A DNA stretch of 31,551 nt from positions 1 through 31,551 of the forward strand of contig CAVOBC010000009.1 in NCBI GenBank assembly GCA_963693635.1, in the 5' to 3' direction. Shown here piece by piece: positions 1 through 7,808 of this stretch. This DNA is from CAVOBC01 sp963693635. GTDB lineage: Bacteria; Pseudomonadota; Gammaproteobacteria; Pseudomonadales; Azotimanducaceae. Under the pieces are notes generated by a model that was given only the letters and a program-made list of their open reading frames with translations, did no database searches and was not told the DNA's origin. Each line of letters starts with the position of its first letter. The stretch's first letter is position 1. The position numbers and the translations under genes are program-made.

Positions 1-82
1 CTTTCAAAAGAACTGGCACGCACTTTCAATAGCACGAGGCGTAGAATACCGTTTTTTCGTCCCACCCCGACAGGAGACCCCC

Positions 83-1177
83 ATGCCTACGCCTGCACGC
101 GTCGTTGTCCTTCCAAAGGACCCCGGTCCGCTCCAGATCGTTGACCTTTCGTTGCCAGATCCCGGCCCTTATCAGGTGGTGATCAAGCAATACGCGAGCG
201 GCGTTTGCCACTCCCAACTGCATCAGATGCACAATCCCCGGCAAGCGCCGGTCATTTTGGGACACGAATCGACGGGCGTCATCCTGAAGGTGGGCAGTGA
301 GGTTTCCCATGTCCAGGAAGGGGACACGGTGCTGGTCACGTGGGTGCCAAGGGATGCAGCGAACACCAAGCGTCACGCGAGCCCCGCCGTGGTCGAGTTA
401 CCGGGTGGCGAGACCGCAATGTCGCAAAACGTGTTCACGTGGGCCGACACGACCATTGCCGATGAGCAGTATGTCGTGAAAGTGAGCTCTGACATCAACC
501 GTGAGACCACGTCGATCATCGGCTGTGCAGTCATGACCGGTGCGGGTGCTGTCGAGAACACCGCCGGGGTCAAGAAAGGCGACAGTGTCGCTATCTTCGG
601 TGTGGGCGGCGTGGGTCTCTCCGCGATCGTCGCGGCCAAGACTCTGGAGGCATATCCGATTATCGCGATCGATCTGTCCGAGGAAAAGCTGGCCTTCGCC
701 AGGCAGTTCGGCGCAACGCACACCATCAACGCGAGCGAGACCGATCCGGTCAAAGCGGTGAAGGAACTCACCGTCGATGAGGGGCGGCGCAATATGGGCG
801 GACGGCCCGTGTCAGGCGCGGACTATGTGTTCGATTGCATCGGAATCAAGCAGACGATGGAGCAGATCGTTCCCGCAGCGCGCGCCGGGTTCTTCGGTGC
901 CGAGCAAGGCGGTACAGCTGTGCTCGTCGGTGTCCCGCAAACGACAGTCGAGTTGAACGCTGCTGACATTCTTGTTAACGAGAAGAAGTTTATAGGGAGC
1001 ATCGGCGGGTCATGTTCCCCGGATCAAGACTTCCCGAAGTATCTCGACTGGTACGATCAGGGTCTTTTGAACCTCGACGCGCTCGTTACTGAACGCTTCA
1101 CCCTCGATCAGATCAATGAAGCAACACTGGCGCTGCAGTCTGGCGAGATTTCCGGGCGCGCTATTCTCGTTCTCTAA
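83..1177 (+). CDS. Zinc-dependent alcohol dehydrogenase (MDR superfamily)
   Basis: 364 aa, medium-chain dehydrogenase/reductase; expected to oxidise an alcohol or reduce an aldehyde with NAD(H) in the cytoplasm. Visible catalytic-zinc ligands are C42 (GVCHS), H61-E62 (GHES) and C148 (IIGCAVMTG). The Rossmann nucleotide loop is GVGGVGLS at about 173-180, and D197 at the end of the next strand suggests NAD preference. The four-cysteine structural-zinc lobe that normally lies about 90-115 residues in is absent: residues 85-120 contain no cysteine. The start ATG has a clear AGGAG about 6 nt upstream, and a TAGAAT -10-like box lies at 42-47. The gene stands alone, convergent with glyA, so context does not reveal the substrate. 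Family assignment is secure; the specific alcohol is unknown. Confidence 0.88.
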   Translation: MPTPARVVVLPKDPGPLQIVDLSLPDPGPYQVVIKQYASGVCHSQLHQMHNPRQAPVILGHESTGVILKVGSEVSHVQEGDTVLVTWVPRDAANTKRHASPAVVELPGGETAMSQNVFTWADTTIADEQYVVKVSSDINRETTSIIGCAVMTGAGAVENTAGVKKGDSVAIFGVGGVGLSAIVAAKTLEAYPIIAIDLSEEKLAFARQFGATHTINASETDPVKAVKELTVDEGRRNMGGRPVSGADYVFDCIGIKQTMEQIVPAARAGFFGAEQGGTAVLVGVPQTTVELNAADILVNEKKFIGSIGGSCSPDQDFPKYLDWYDQGLLNLDALVTERFTLDQINEATLALQSGEISGRAILVL

Positions 1178-1219
1178 GCCGGACAAAAGGGCGCTTCTTA
1201 AGAGCGCTTCCAAAAGAGG

Positions 1220-1252
1220 TCAGACGCTCGTCCTTTGAGGGCGAACGTCTGA
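1220..1252. terminator. Imperfect hairpin between convergent adh and glyA
   Basis: A long imperfect inverted repeat (CAGACG...CGTCTG with inner TCG/CGA and CC/GG pairs) sits between the two converging genes. On the minus strand it is followed by ACCTCTTTTGG, a weak T-tract, so it more likely ends glyA transcription. There is no T-tract on the plus side. A smaller hairpin (GCGCT...AGCGC) lies just before it at about 1191-1207. Confidence 0.5.
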
Positions 1253-1277
1253 TCGGCACTCGGTCGGGTCGTGCAGA

Positions 1278-2540
1278 TCAGTCGTCGAGGCCAGGCACCG
1301 GGTAGGCTCGACAAAGATTGGCAACTTCGTCACGGATCTGCCCAAGTCGCGTCTCATCTTCATGGTTGCGCAACGCGGCAACCAGCCAGTCCGCAAGCTG
1401 ATCCATGTCGCCGGCAGTCATGCCCCGACTCGTGGCCGCCGGTGTGCCGAGGCGGATACCGGACGGACGTAGCGGCGGATTGGGGTCGTCTGGAATGATC
1501 TGCTTGTTGGTCGTAATGAGTACCTGATCGAGGACCTCCTCGGCGACCCGACCGTCCAGACCAAAGCTCTCGACCGTGTCGATGACCATCATGTGGTTGT
1601 CAGTGCCACCGGTAACCAGCTTGACCTGCTGATTCATGAGGCGGTCAGCGAGCCTCGTGGAATTGGTCAGAACGTCGCGCGCGTAGTGCTTGAACGCGTC
1701 CTCGCCCGCTTTTTTTAGCGTCACGGCGATCGCAGCAATCGCGTTCATGTGGGGCCCGCCCTGCAGGCCTGGAAACACCGACTTGTCGATCCGCGCCCGA
1801 TATTTCCTGGCACAGAGAATCATGCCACCGCGGGGACCGCGCAAGCTCTTGTGCGTGGTCGTCGTGACGATGTCGAAGCCGAAATCGAGCGGGTTTGGCA
1901 TTGCCCCGCCAGCGACGAGGCCGCCGAAATGCGACGCGTCAGTCATTGTCAGCGCACCGACCTCATCGGCGATCGTCTTGAACGCGGCGTAGTCAATGTC
2001 GCGTGGATACGAGGTGTATCCGCACAGAATCATCTTCGGCTTGTGAGTCAAGGCGTCTTTGCGTACCTGATCGAAGTCGATTGAGCCATCGACGGGGTTC
2101 GTGGTGTAGCGAACAAAGTTGAAGAGACTGCCCATATGCGAGACAGGTGCGCCGTGGGTCAGATGACCGCCATGTGACAGGTCCATCGCCATGATCGTGT
2201 CACCCGGTTCCAGCAGTCCGAGATACACCGCCTGATTCATCGCAGACCCGGACAGTGGCTGAACATTCGCGTGCTCTGCGCGGAAGAGAAGTTTCGCGCG
2301 GTCTCGTGCCAGATTCTCGATCACGTCTGTGAATTCCTGGCCGCCGTAGTAGCGTCGCCCTGGATAGCCTTCCGAGTACTTGTTGGTAAAGACGCTGCCG
2401 AGGGTCGCAAGCACCTCCGGGAACGTGTAGTTCTCTGAGGGTATTAGCTCGATGCCCGATCGCTGGCGGTCTTCTTCGCCGCGCAGTGCCGCGAAAACCT
2501 CTGGATCGTTCGTTGCTAACGCTTCAAGATTGCTGGTCAT
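1278..2540 (-). CDS. glyA: Serine hydroxymethyltransferase
   Basis: 420 aa PLP enzyme converting serine and THF to glycine and 5,10-methylene-THF in the cytoplasm; the main source of one-carbon units. The PLP lysine is K231 in TTTTHKSLRGPRGG; other hallmarks are GYPGRRYYGG (58-67), LSHGGHLTHG (121-130) and the C-terminal RLGTPAATSRG. Several positions depart from the usual proteobacterial sequence: IPSEN replaces IASEN, DASHFGGLVA (201-210) replaces the DMAH(V/I)AGLVA motif, and THKS replaces THKT. The catalytic Asp and His of that motif (D201, H204) are kept. Length is normal. It is transcribed away from the methyltransferase at 2707. The function is secure; the divergence suggests either transfer or a specialised isoform. 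Confidence 0.95.
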   Translation of the reverse strand: MTSNLEALATNDPEVFAALRGEEDRQRSGIELIPSENYTFPEVLATLGSVFTNKYSEGYPGRRYYGGQEFTDVIENLARDRAKLLFRAEHANVQPLSGSAMNQAVYLGLLEPGDTIMAMDLSHGGHLTHGAPVSHMGSLFNFVRYTTNPVDGSIDFDQVRKDALTHKPKMILCGYTSYPRDIDYAAFKTIADEVGALTMTDASHFGGLVAGGAMPNPLDFGFDIVTTTTHKSLRGPRGGMILCARKYRARIDKSVFPGLQGGPHMNAIAAIAVTLKKAGEDAFKHYARDVLTNSTRLADRLMNQQVKLVTGGTDNHMMVIDTVESFGLDGRVAEEVLDQVLITTNKQIIPDDPNPPLRPSGIRLGTPAATSRGMTAGDMDQLADWLVAALRNHEDETRLGQIRDEVANLCRAYPVPGLDD

Positions 2541-2630
2541 TGATGTGAGTCCTGACGTAACCCGAAGAACGAAAGAGGGAGACGTTTTTACGCGGATCGC
2601 GTGTCTGGAACGGCCCCCTCTGGAAACCTA

Positions 2631-2687
2631 GCAGTCTATCCACCTGCAGAAAGCCGAGCAGTCTATATTCAACACTCTGAATTGCAA
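2631..2687 (-). promoter_or_regulatory. Candidate glyA promoter and 27-bp direct repeat
   Basis: On the minus strand TTGCAA (2687-2682), a 16-bp spacer and TAGACT (2665-2660) make a plausible sigma70 promoter about 120 nt upstream of the glyA ATG. The segment beginning ATAGACTGCT occurs twice, 27 bp apart (minus-strand 5' ends near 2666 and 2639), so a second TAGACT lies downstream. No known riboswitch core was recognised in the leader. Confidence 0.4.
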
Positions 2688-2706
2688 CTACGGATAAGCG
2701 CGCCCC

Positions 2707-3351
2707 ATGCCTGAAACGACGACCGATGGTCTGCCTGAGGGGATGCTTGTGCGCCAGGATGAATCGCCCGACGCCCTCTTCTATCGGGAGCCACGCTTTG
2801 TCACTCACATTGACGACGCGACGATCGCTGCGCTGTCGGCGTACTACGACGAGGTGCTTGGCGACGATGATCGCGTTCTGGACCTGATGTCGTCCTGGAT
2901 CTCGCACTTGCCGAGCACTCGCCGATTCAGCGCAGTCTCTGGCCTCGGCATGAACGACGCTGAATTGGCGAAAAACCCGGTGCTGAAGGACTATGTCGTC
3001 CAGGACCTGAATCAGAATCCGAAACTGCCTTACGCGACTGCAAGCTACGATGCTGTTCTGATAGCGGTCTCGGTGCAGTACCTGAACCAGCCGTTCGCTG
3101 TATTCGCCGAGATTGGCCGCATTCTGGCGCCCGGAGGTCGCTGCATTGTGGCGATGTCGCATCGGTTGTTTCCCACCAAGGCGATACACGCGTTTCATGT
3201 TCTTGCGCCCGGTGAGCGGCAACAGCTGGTTGGTGCCTACATGGCGAGTTCAAGCGCTTTCGAGCCGACCCAGGCGCTGGATCGATCGCCTCCCGCGGGG
3301 GACCCATTGTGGCTCGTTGAGGGCATTAGAGCCGATGATAGGGCTGACTGA
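2707..3351 (+). CDS. SAM-dependent methyltransferase-like protein (DLxSSWxSHLP type)
   Basis: 214 aa. It has a compact class I methyltransferase-like fold, but the usual glycine-rich SAM loop is replaced by VLDLMSSWISHLP (about 58-70), followed by VSGLGMNDAELAKNP and VVQDLNQNPKLPY. The later VLIAVSVQYL and ILAPGGRCIVAMSHR segments match methyltransferase strand 4 and post-motif III. From memory the same SSWxSH / GMNxxEL / QDLNxNPKLP pattern occurs in cyanobacterial and plant proteins of unknown substrate, so this looks like a conserved but uncharacterised family. No signal peptide or membrane segment. The ATG has only a weak ribosome site. It sits divergently next to glyA. Fold call good, function unknown. 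Confidence 0.75.
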   Translation: MPETTTDGLPEGMLVRQDESPDALFYREPRFVTHIDDATIAALSAYYDEVLGDDDRVLDLMSSWISHLPSTRRFSAVSGLGMNDAELAKNPVLKDYVVQDLNQNPKLPYATASYDAVLIAVSVQYLNQPFAVFAEIGRILAPGGRCIVAMSHRLFPTKAIHAFHVLAPGERQQLVGAYMASSSAFEPTQALDRSPPAGDPLWLVEGIRADDRAD

Positions 3352-3411
3352 GGCCTTGAATCTGTCGACCTCGTCCCGTGTAGGCCGCGCGAGGGGTGAC
3401 ATCGACTCCCA

Positions 3412-4350
3412 TTAGCCCTGGAATGGCAGTGCCCCAAGATCGACATTGCCACCAGACAAGACGACGCCAACACGTTTGTCCTTAAAGGTGTCCGGATGGG
3501 CCAGGATGGCCGCAAAAGCGGTCGCCGCGGAGGGCTCAACCAACTGCTTGAGCGTGGTCCAAAGGAGGCGCATGGCATTGATGATCTCGGCCTCGGATAT
3601 CAGCAGAATGCCATCAACCTGTCGGCGGATGATCGCGAAATTGCGAATGCCGAGGGTCGTTCGCAAACCATCCGCCACGGTTGTTGTTGCGACCTCGGTT
3701 ATGCGCTCGCCGGTCTGCAGGGATCGATAGGCGTCGTCCGCTTCACGTGGCTCTGCGCCGTAGAGGCTGCGTCCGGAGCCTGCCGTAGCAACCGCAATGC
3801 CGGACAGCATGCCGCCCCCACCGACCGGCGCAACGATCACTTCGAGGTCGGGCACGCTGCGCGTCAGTTCAAGCGCGAGTGTGCCCTGGCCAGCGATGAT
3901 TCGATCATCGTCGTAAGGTGGAACGAAGTTCGCACCTGTCTTTCTGACGACCTCGGCGAGTGCGGATTCGCGAGCGAACAGTGTGATGTCGCACTCGACC
4001 ACGTCGGCGCCGTAGCCAACAATCGCGCTGCGCTTCGCCGCGTTAGCGTTCCGCGGGATGACGATGTGTGCGGGGATGCTGCGTTCTGCGGCCGCGCGGG
4101 CGAGTGCTGCCCCGTGGTTGCCTGACGAGTGGGTTGCGACACCTTTGGTTGCCTCCGCGTCCGTCAGGAGCTGGACCGCGTTGGTCGCGCCGCGATACTT
4201 GAAAGCACCGGTCGTTTGCAAATGCTCGCATTTGAAGTAGAGCTCGCAGCCCGCCATTGCCGACAGGCGGCGGCTGCGCATCACCGGTGTCTCGGTGACG
4301 AAGGGCGCTATGCGGCGAGCGGCCGCGTCGATGTCGGCACGGGTAACCAT
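3412..4350 (-). CDS. PLP-dependent serine/threonine dehydratase family protein
   Basis: 312 aa fold-type II PLP enzyme. PLP lysine K51 in GAFKYRGA, phosphate-binding SSGNHG (75-80), glycine-rich PVGGGGMLSG (about 175-184) and the closing SGGN near residue 301 are all present. It lacks the C-terminal ACT domain of biosynthetic IlvA, so it is a short catabolic-type dehydratase, or a serine racemase or 3-hydroxyaspartate dehydratase; these subfamilies cannot be separated by eye. It would release ammonia and a 2-oxo acid from a hydroxy-amino acid. It lies 55 bp downstream of the AICAR transformylase on the same strand, after a small tandem repeat, and may share its transcript. No clear ribosome site precedes the ATG. 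Confidence 0.85.
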   Translation of the reverse strand: MVTRADIDAAARRIAPFVTETPVMRSRRLSAMAGCELYFKCEHLQTTGAFKYRGATNAVQLLTDAEATKGVATHSSGNHGAALARAAAERSIPAHIVIPRNANAAKRSAIVGYGADVVECDITLFARESALAEVVRKTGANFVPPYDDDRIIAGQGTLALELTRSVPDLEVIVAPVGGGGMLSGIAVATAGSGRSLYGAEPREADDAYRSLQTGERITEVATTTVADGLRTTLGIRNFAIIRRQVDGILLISEAEIINAMRLLWTTLKQLVEPSAATAFAAILAHPDTFKDKRVGVVLSGGNVDLGALPFQG

Positions 4351-4367
4351 GGGAATTTATGTCTGGC

Positions 4368-4420
4368 GCAGGAAGTTAGGGCAGGAAGCTATCTAGGGCA
4401 GGAAGCTAGTGCAGGAAGCA
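4368..4420. repeat. Four imperfect GCAGGAAG(C/T)TAG units at the 3' end of the AICAR transformylase gene
   Basis: Units starting GCAGGAAG begin at 4368, 4381, 4398 and 4411 (spacing 13, 17 and 13 bp). The last one is the end of the coding frame (codons for F-L-H and stop); the other three lie downstream of the stop and each carries a CTAG/TTAG-like stop on the minus strand. This looks like serial duplication of the gene's 3' end by slippage. Confidence 0.7.
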
Positions 4421-5548
4421 CCGGATGCCGGTCTCGATCAGCGTTATGCCGTGCTGCTCGCAAGCTGCGATCACTTCTTCGTCCCGCACCGAGCCGCCAG
4501 GGTGCGCGATGTGTCCAATCCCTGACTTGGCGGCGCGATCCACATTGTCCCGGAACGGGATGTAGGCGTCGGAACTCAGGACCTGGCCCGTGAAGCCGTT
4601 CACCCACGCCGATCTTTCCTCGACAAGAAGGGGCTCGGGCATCGCCACGAGTTTGGAGGCAAGCTCGTCTCGTTCGGGGGATGACAAGTCGTCCCACAGC
4701 AGGAATTGATCGACGGCATTGGCCTTATCAGTTTTGGTCAGGCCTTTGTTGAATTCAAGACCAATGACCCTGGGGTGCGTCTGCAACATCCACTTCTCTG
4801 CCTTGGTGCATGCGAGTCGCGTGCAATGTATGCGCGACTGTTGGCCAGCGCCGAGACCAATCACTTGCCCGTCGTATGCAACGGCAACCGAATTCGACTG
4901 GGCATACTTGAGGGCAATGGTTGCGGTTAACAGCGATTGAGCAACGTCATAGTCAACGCTGTCGAAGAGCGCGGGCGGAATCTCGGCTACATTTCGGTCC
5001 TGGGCAAGGGTGAAACCGAAGAGGTTTCGCGATTCGTCGGTCGGGGGCTCGTACGTGGGGTCGATCTGCAACACGAGGTAACTTCCTCGTTTCTTCTTTT
5101 TCAGCACCTCCAGTGCTTCTGGCTCGTAGCCGGGTGCGATGATGAGATCAGAAACCTCGGTTCGCAGCAATTCGGCGAGTGACGCATCAACCGTCTCACT
5201 CACGGCGAGCGCATCCCCGAATGAGCACATACGGTCGCCGCCGCGCGCGCGGGCGTAGGCTGACGCCACCGGACTAAGGTCCGTGGTCTTCAGAAATTGC
5301 GAGCGCGCGAACTCGGGCGTGATCGGTCCTGCAACCGCCGCTCCGGCCGGGCTTACGTGCTTGAACGATGCCGCCGCCGGCAGTCCGCTCGCAGCTGCGA
5401 GTTCACGGACCAGTTGCCAGGCGGTCAGGGCGTCAAGCAAATTGATGTAGCCGGGCTGACCGTTAAGAAGCGTGAGTGGACTGTCCGGGTGACCGAGGGT
5501 CGCGTTTCCCTGATGTGGATTGCAGCCGTACTTCAAAGTGATGTTCAT
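4406..5548 (-). CDS. Stand-alone AICAR transformylase (PurH C-terminal domain only)
   Basis: 380 aa matching only the formyltransferase half of bifunctional PurH. It transfers a formyl group from 10-formyl-THF to AICAR in purine synthesis. Visible landmarks are LKYGCNPHQ near the N-terminus, the catalytic Lys-His pair in SFKHVSPAG, SDAYIPFRDNVD, AHPGGSVRDEEVI and the closing ETGIRCFLH. The roughly 200-residue N-terminal IMP cyclohydrolase domain of normal PurH (about 520-530 aa) is absent, and the upstream DNA is glnS, so it was not cut off here. The ATG overlaps the glnS stop by 4 bp (ATGA), with AAGGAGG about 10 nt upstream, so the two are co-translated. Stand-alone forms are known in other phyla. 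A separate PurH or cyclohydrolase elsewhere would be needed for IMP closure. Confidence 0.9.
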   Translation of the reverse strand: MNITLKYGCNPHQGNATLGHPDSPLTLLNGQPGYINLLDALTAWQLVRELAAASGLPAAASFKHVSPAGAAVAGPITPEFARSQFLKTTDLSPVASAYARARGGDRMCSFGDALAVSETVDASLAELLRTEVSDLIIAPGYEPEALEVLKKKKRGSYLVLQIDPTYEPPTDESRNLFGFTLAQDRNVAEIPPALFDSVDYDVAQSLLTATIALKYAQSNSVAVAYDGQVIGLGAGQQSRIHCTRLACTKAEKWMLQTHPRVIGLEFNKGLTKTDKANAVDQFLLWDDLSSPERDELASKLVAMPEPLLVEERSAWVNGFTGQVLSSDAYIPFRDNVDRAAKSGIGHIAHPGGSVRDEEVIAACEQHGITLIETGIRCFLH

Positions 5549-7269
5549 GCGGGGGTCCCCTCCTTATCCTGCAGTTTGGCCCAACTGTCGCGAAGTCCGA
5601 CGATCTCGTTAAAGACCATCTCGCCGGACGCTGCGGCCTTGCTGTCACGACAATAATAGCCATGGCGTTCAAATTGAAACCGCTGATCGTTTCCGACATT
5701 CAACAAACTTCGCTCCACGCGACCGCCTGCATGGACCCGCACCGACTGGGGGTTGATGAGATCGCTGTAATCTCGTTCGTCGGAGTCAGGATTGGCGACG
5801 GTAAAAAGCGGCTCGAAGACGCGGATCTCCGCCGGGACCGCATGTGCTTCGGCGACCCAGTGGATGACACCGCGTACCTTGCGGCCTTCTGGATTCGTGC
5901 CGAGCGTCGCCTCGTCAAAGGTGCAGAGCAAGGTCGTGATCTCTCCAGCCTCATCTTTGACCACCTCGTTGCAGCGGATCACGTACCCGTATCGGAGACG
6001 GACTTCGCCGCCGAGAACCAGACGCTTGTATTTGCGATTCGCGGTCTCCTTAAAGTCATCGCGCTCGATCAAGATTTCCCGGGCGAAGGGCACCATTCGC
6101 GTGCCAAGGTCCACATTCTTGGGGTGATTCGGTGCGACCAATTCTTCGACCTTGCCTTCGGGGTAGTTCTCGATAATGAGACGGATCGGGTCCAGAACTG
6201 CCATCGCTCGTGGTGCCGACGGGTCAAGTTCGTCCCGGATACAGCTCTCAAGCAGCGCCATCTCAACGTGGTTGTCGCTCTTAGTGACGCCGATGCGTCG
6301 GCAGAAGTCGCGGATGGACGCGGGCGTGTAGCCCCGCCGCCGCAAGCCGGCAAGGGTCGGCATCCTCGGGTCGTCCCATCCGTCGACGACGCCCTCCTCG
6401 ACCACGCGCTTTAGTTTGCGTTTGCTCATGAGTGTGAATTGTAAATTGAGCCGCGAGAACTCGATCTGTTGCGGATGGCAATCCATCGCCAATTGGTCCA
6501 GCACCCAGTCATAGAGCGGGCGGTGGTCCTCGAAGCCGATGTCGCACAGGGAATGCGTGATACCTTCGAGTGAGTCAGACAGGCAGTGCGTGTAGTCGTA
6601 CATCGGATAGATGCACCAGGCGTCGCCGGTCTGATGATGGGCGATGTGGCGAATGCGGTAGATCGTCGGGTCCCGCAGGTTCATGTTGGGCGAGGTCATG
6701 TCGATCTTCGCGCGCAGGACATGTTCGCCATCGACGAACTCTCCGTCTCGCATGCCCCGGAAGAGACGGAGGTTCTCGTCCGGCGATCGATCCCGATAGG
6801 GGCTGTTGACACCGGGTGTCGTGAGTGTGCCGCGGTGCGTGCGGATCTCGTCCGCGGTCAGACTGTCGACATACGCCTTGCCAGCAACGATCATCTGCTC
6901 GGCGAATTCGTACAATTGCGCAAAATAGTCGGACGCGTTGCGAAGGTCGATCCAGTCAAAACCGAGCCAGCGAATGTCTTCCTGCATCGCCTCGGCATAG
7001 GTGACGTCTTCCTCCTCCGGATTCGTGTCGTCAAAGCGCAGATAGGTATGGCCGCCGAACTCGGCAGCGATACCGAAGGACAGGCAGATGGCTTTGGCGT
7101 GGCCAATGTGCAGGAAGCCGTTTGGCTCCGGCGGAAAGCGAGTAACCACATTGCCGCCGTTCTTCCCCTTCGCTACATCCCGTTCGATGATGCTGCGAAT
7201 AAAATTCGGCGGGTATCGGTCGGCAGGCTCGTCCAATGGGTCTGTCCCGGATGCTGGGAAAACCGGCAT
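5545..7269 (-). CDS. glnS: Glutaminyl-tRNA synthetase
   Basis: 574 aa class I aminoacyl-tRNA synthetase charging tRNA-Gln. HIGH is at 54-57 (FLHIGHAKA) after RFPPEPNG; the KMSKS-type loop is LMSKRKL at about 280-286; the C-terminal half holds the anticodon-binding beta-barrels. Length is close to that of E. coli GlnRS. The frame opens at an ATG at 7269, but that codon overlaps the -10 of the best promoter and has no ribosome site. An in-frame TTG at 7236, preceded by GGGAC, would place the start 10 residues before NFIR, as in E. coli, and is the likelier start. It heads an operon with the AICAR transformylase. Confidence 0.97.
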   Translation of the reverse strand: MPVFPASGTDPLDEPADRYPPNFIRSIIERDVAKGKNGGNVVTRFPPEPNGFLHIGHAKAICLSFGIAAEFGGHTYLRFDDTNPEEEDVTYAEAMQEDIRWLGFDWIDLRNASDYFAQLYEFAEQMIVAGKAYVDSLTADEIRTHRGTLTTPGVNSPYRDRSPDENLRLFRGMRDGEFVDGEHVLRAKIDMTSPNMNLRDPTIYRIRHIAHHQTGDAWCIYPMYDYTHCLSDSLEGITHSLCDIGFEDHRPLYDWVLDQLAMDCHPQQIEFSRLNLQFTLMSKRKLKRVVEEGVVDGWDDPRMPTLAGLRRRGYTPASIRDFCRRIGVTKSDNHVEMALLESCIRDELDPSAPRAMAVLDPIRLIIENYPEGKVEELVAPNHPKNVDLGTRMVPFAREILIERDDFKETANRKYKRLVLGGEVRLRYGYVIRCNEVVKDEAGEITTLLCTFDEATLGTNPEGRKVRGVIHWVAEAHAVPAEIRVFEPLFTVANPDSDERDYSDLINPQSVRVHAGGRVERSLLNVGNDQRFQFERHGYYCRDSKAAASGEMVFNEIVGLRDSWAKLQDKEGTPA

Positions 7270-7295
7270 GTTAAGAGCGGTGAGAGCAAAGTCAA
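7268..7295 (-). promoter_or_regulatory. Candidate glnS promoter
   Basis: On the minus strand TTGACT (7295-7290), 16-bp spacer, TAACAT (7273-7268). The last two bases of the -10 are the first two of the ATG at 7269, which implies transcription starts near 7260 and translation further down, at TTG 7236. Confidence 0.6.
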
Positions 7296-7299
7296 CTGA

Positions 7300-7772
7300 A
7301 TGCCGGTGTCGAATATCGCAGACAACGAGAAGAGACGTGTCGGCATCCGGTATCGTTGTTCTTCAGGATCGCCCGGAAGCGATCGGGTACTCAACTCAGG
7401 TTGATGAGTGGTCTTCGATAATGGCGTCCTCGACCTTTGCGAAAGCCGACTTAGTGGCCTGAAAACTAAACACCTGGACGTTTCACGACGCGGGCGTATA
7501 CAACGCTCGGCTATGCTCAGCCGCACGCAAGCCTGTCAAAGCTTGCTACCAGCGTGGGCTCGCAGTGGCGTTGGTACACCGATGTTTCCGGATTGGCAGT
7601 CCTGTCTGGCAAGGCGTTTGATCTCAATCGCTGGCAGCAGAGGCTCGATATCGGCCAGCGGCCCTCGTCCAGGAACGGTATCAGGCGCGGCCATTGCCTG
7701 TGCAGACAGGCTTATCGATCGTCGTTGGAACGAGTTGTAATGGTCTTGGGTATCTGGAATGCCATCGGGGCC
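7300..7772. other. Intergenic DNA with no recognised gene
   Basis: About 470 bp between the glnS promoter and the DAHP-synthase leader. Several open frames cross it, but none gives a recognisable protein, good start or composition. No tRNA or known RNA motif was seen. A small hairpin, CGGCT...AGCCG, lies near 7508-7522. It may be a remnant gene or upstream control DNA. Confidence 0.4.
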
Positions 7773-7800
7773 TTGCAACTCAAGAACGGATCGCTAAGAT
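7773..7800 (+). promoter_or_regulatory. Candidate promoter of the DAHP-synthase leader
   Basis: TTGCAA (7773-7778), 16-bp spacer, TAAGAT (7795-7800). The implied transcription start is near 7807, almost on top of the leader ATG at 7809, so the leader peptide could be translated from a leaderless mRNA. Confidence 0.4.
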
Positions 7801-7808
7801 GTTGCCCC

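Noticed and set aside
7408..7740. Plus-strand 110-codon frame upstream of the DAHP-synthase leader
   Set aside because: It has no recognisable domain, no ribosome site and arginine/serine-rich composition typical of a chance frame in GC-rich DNA.
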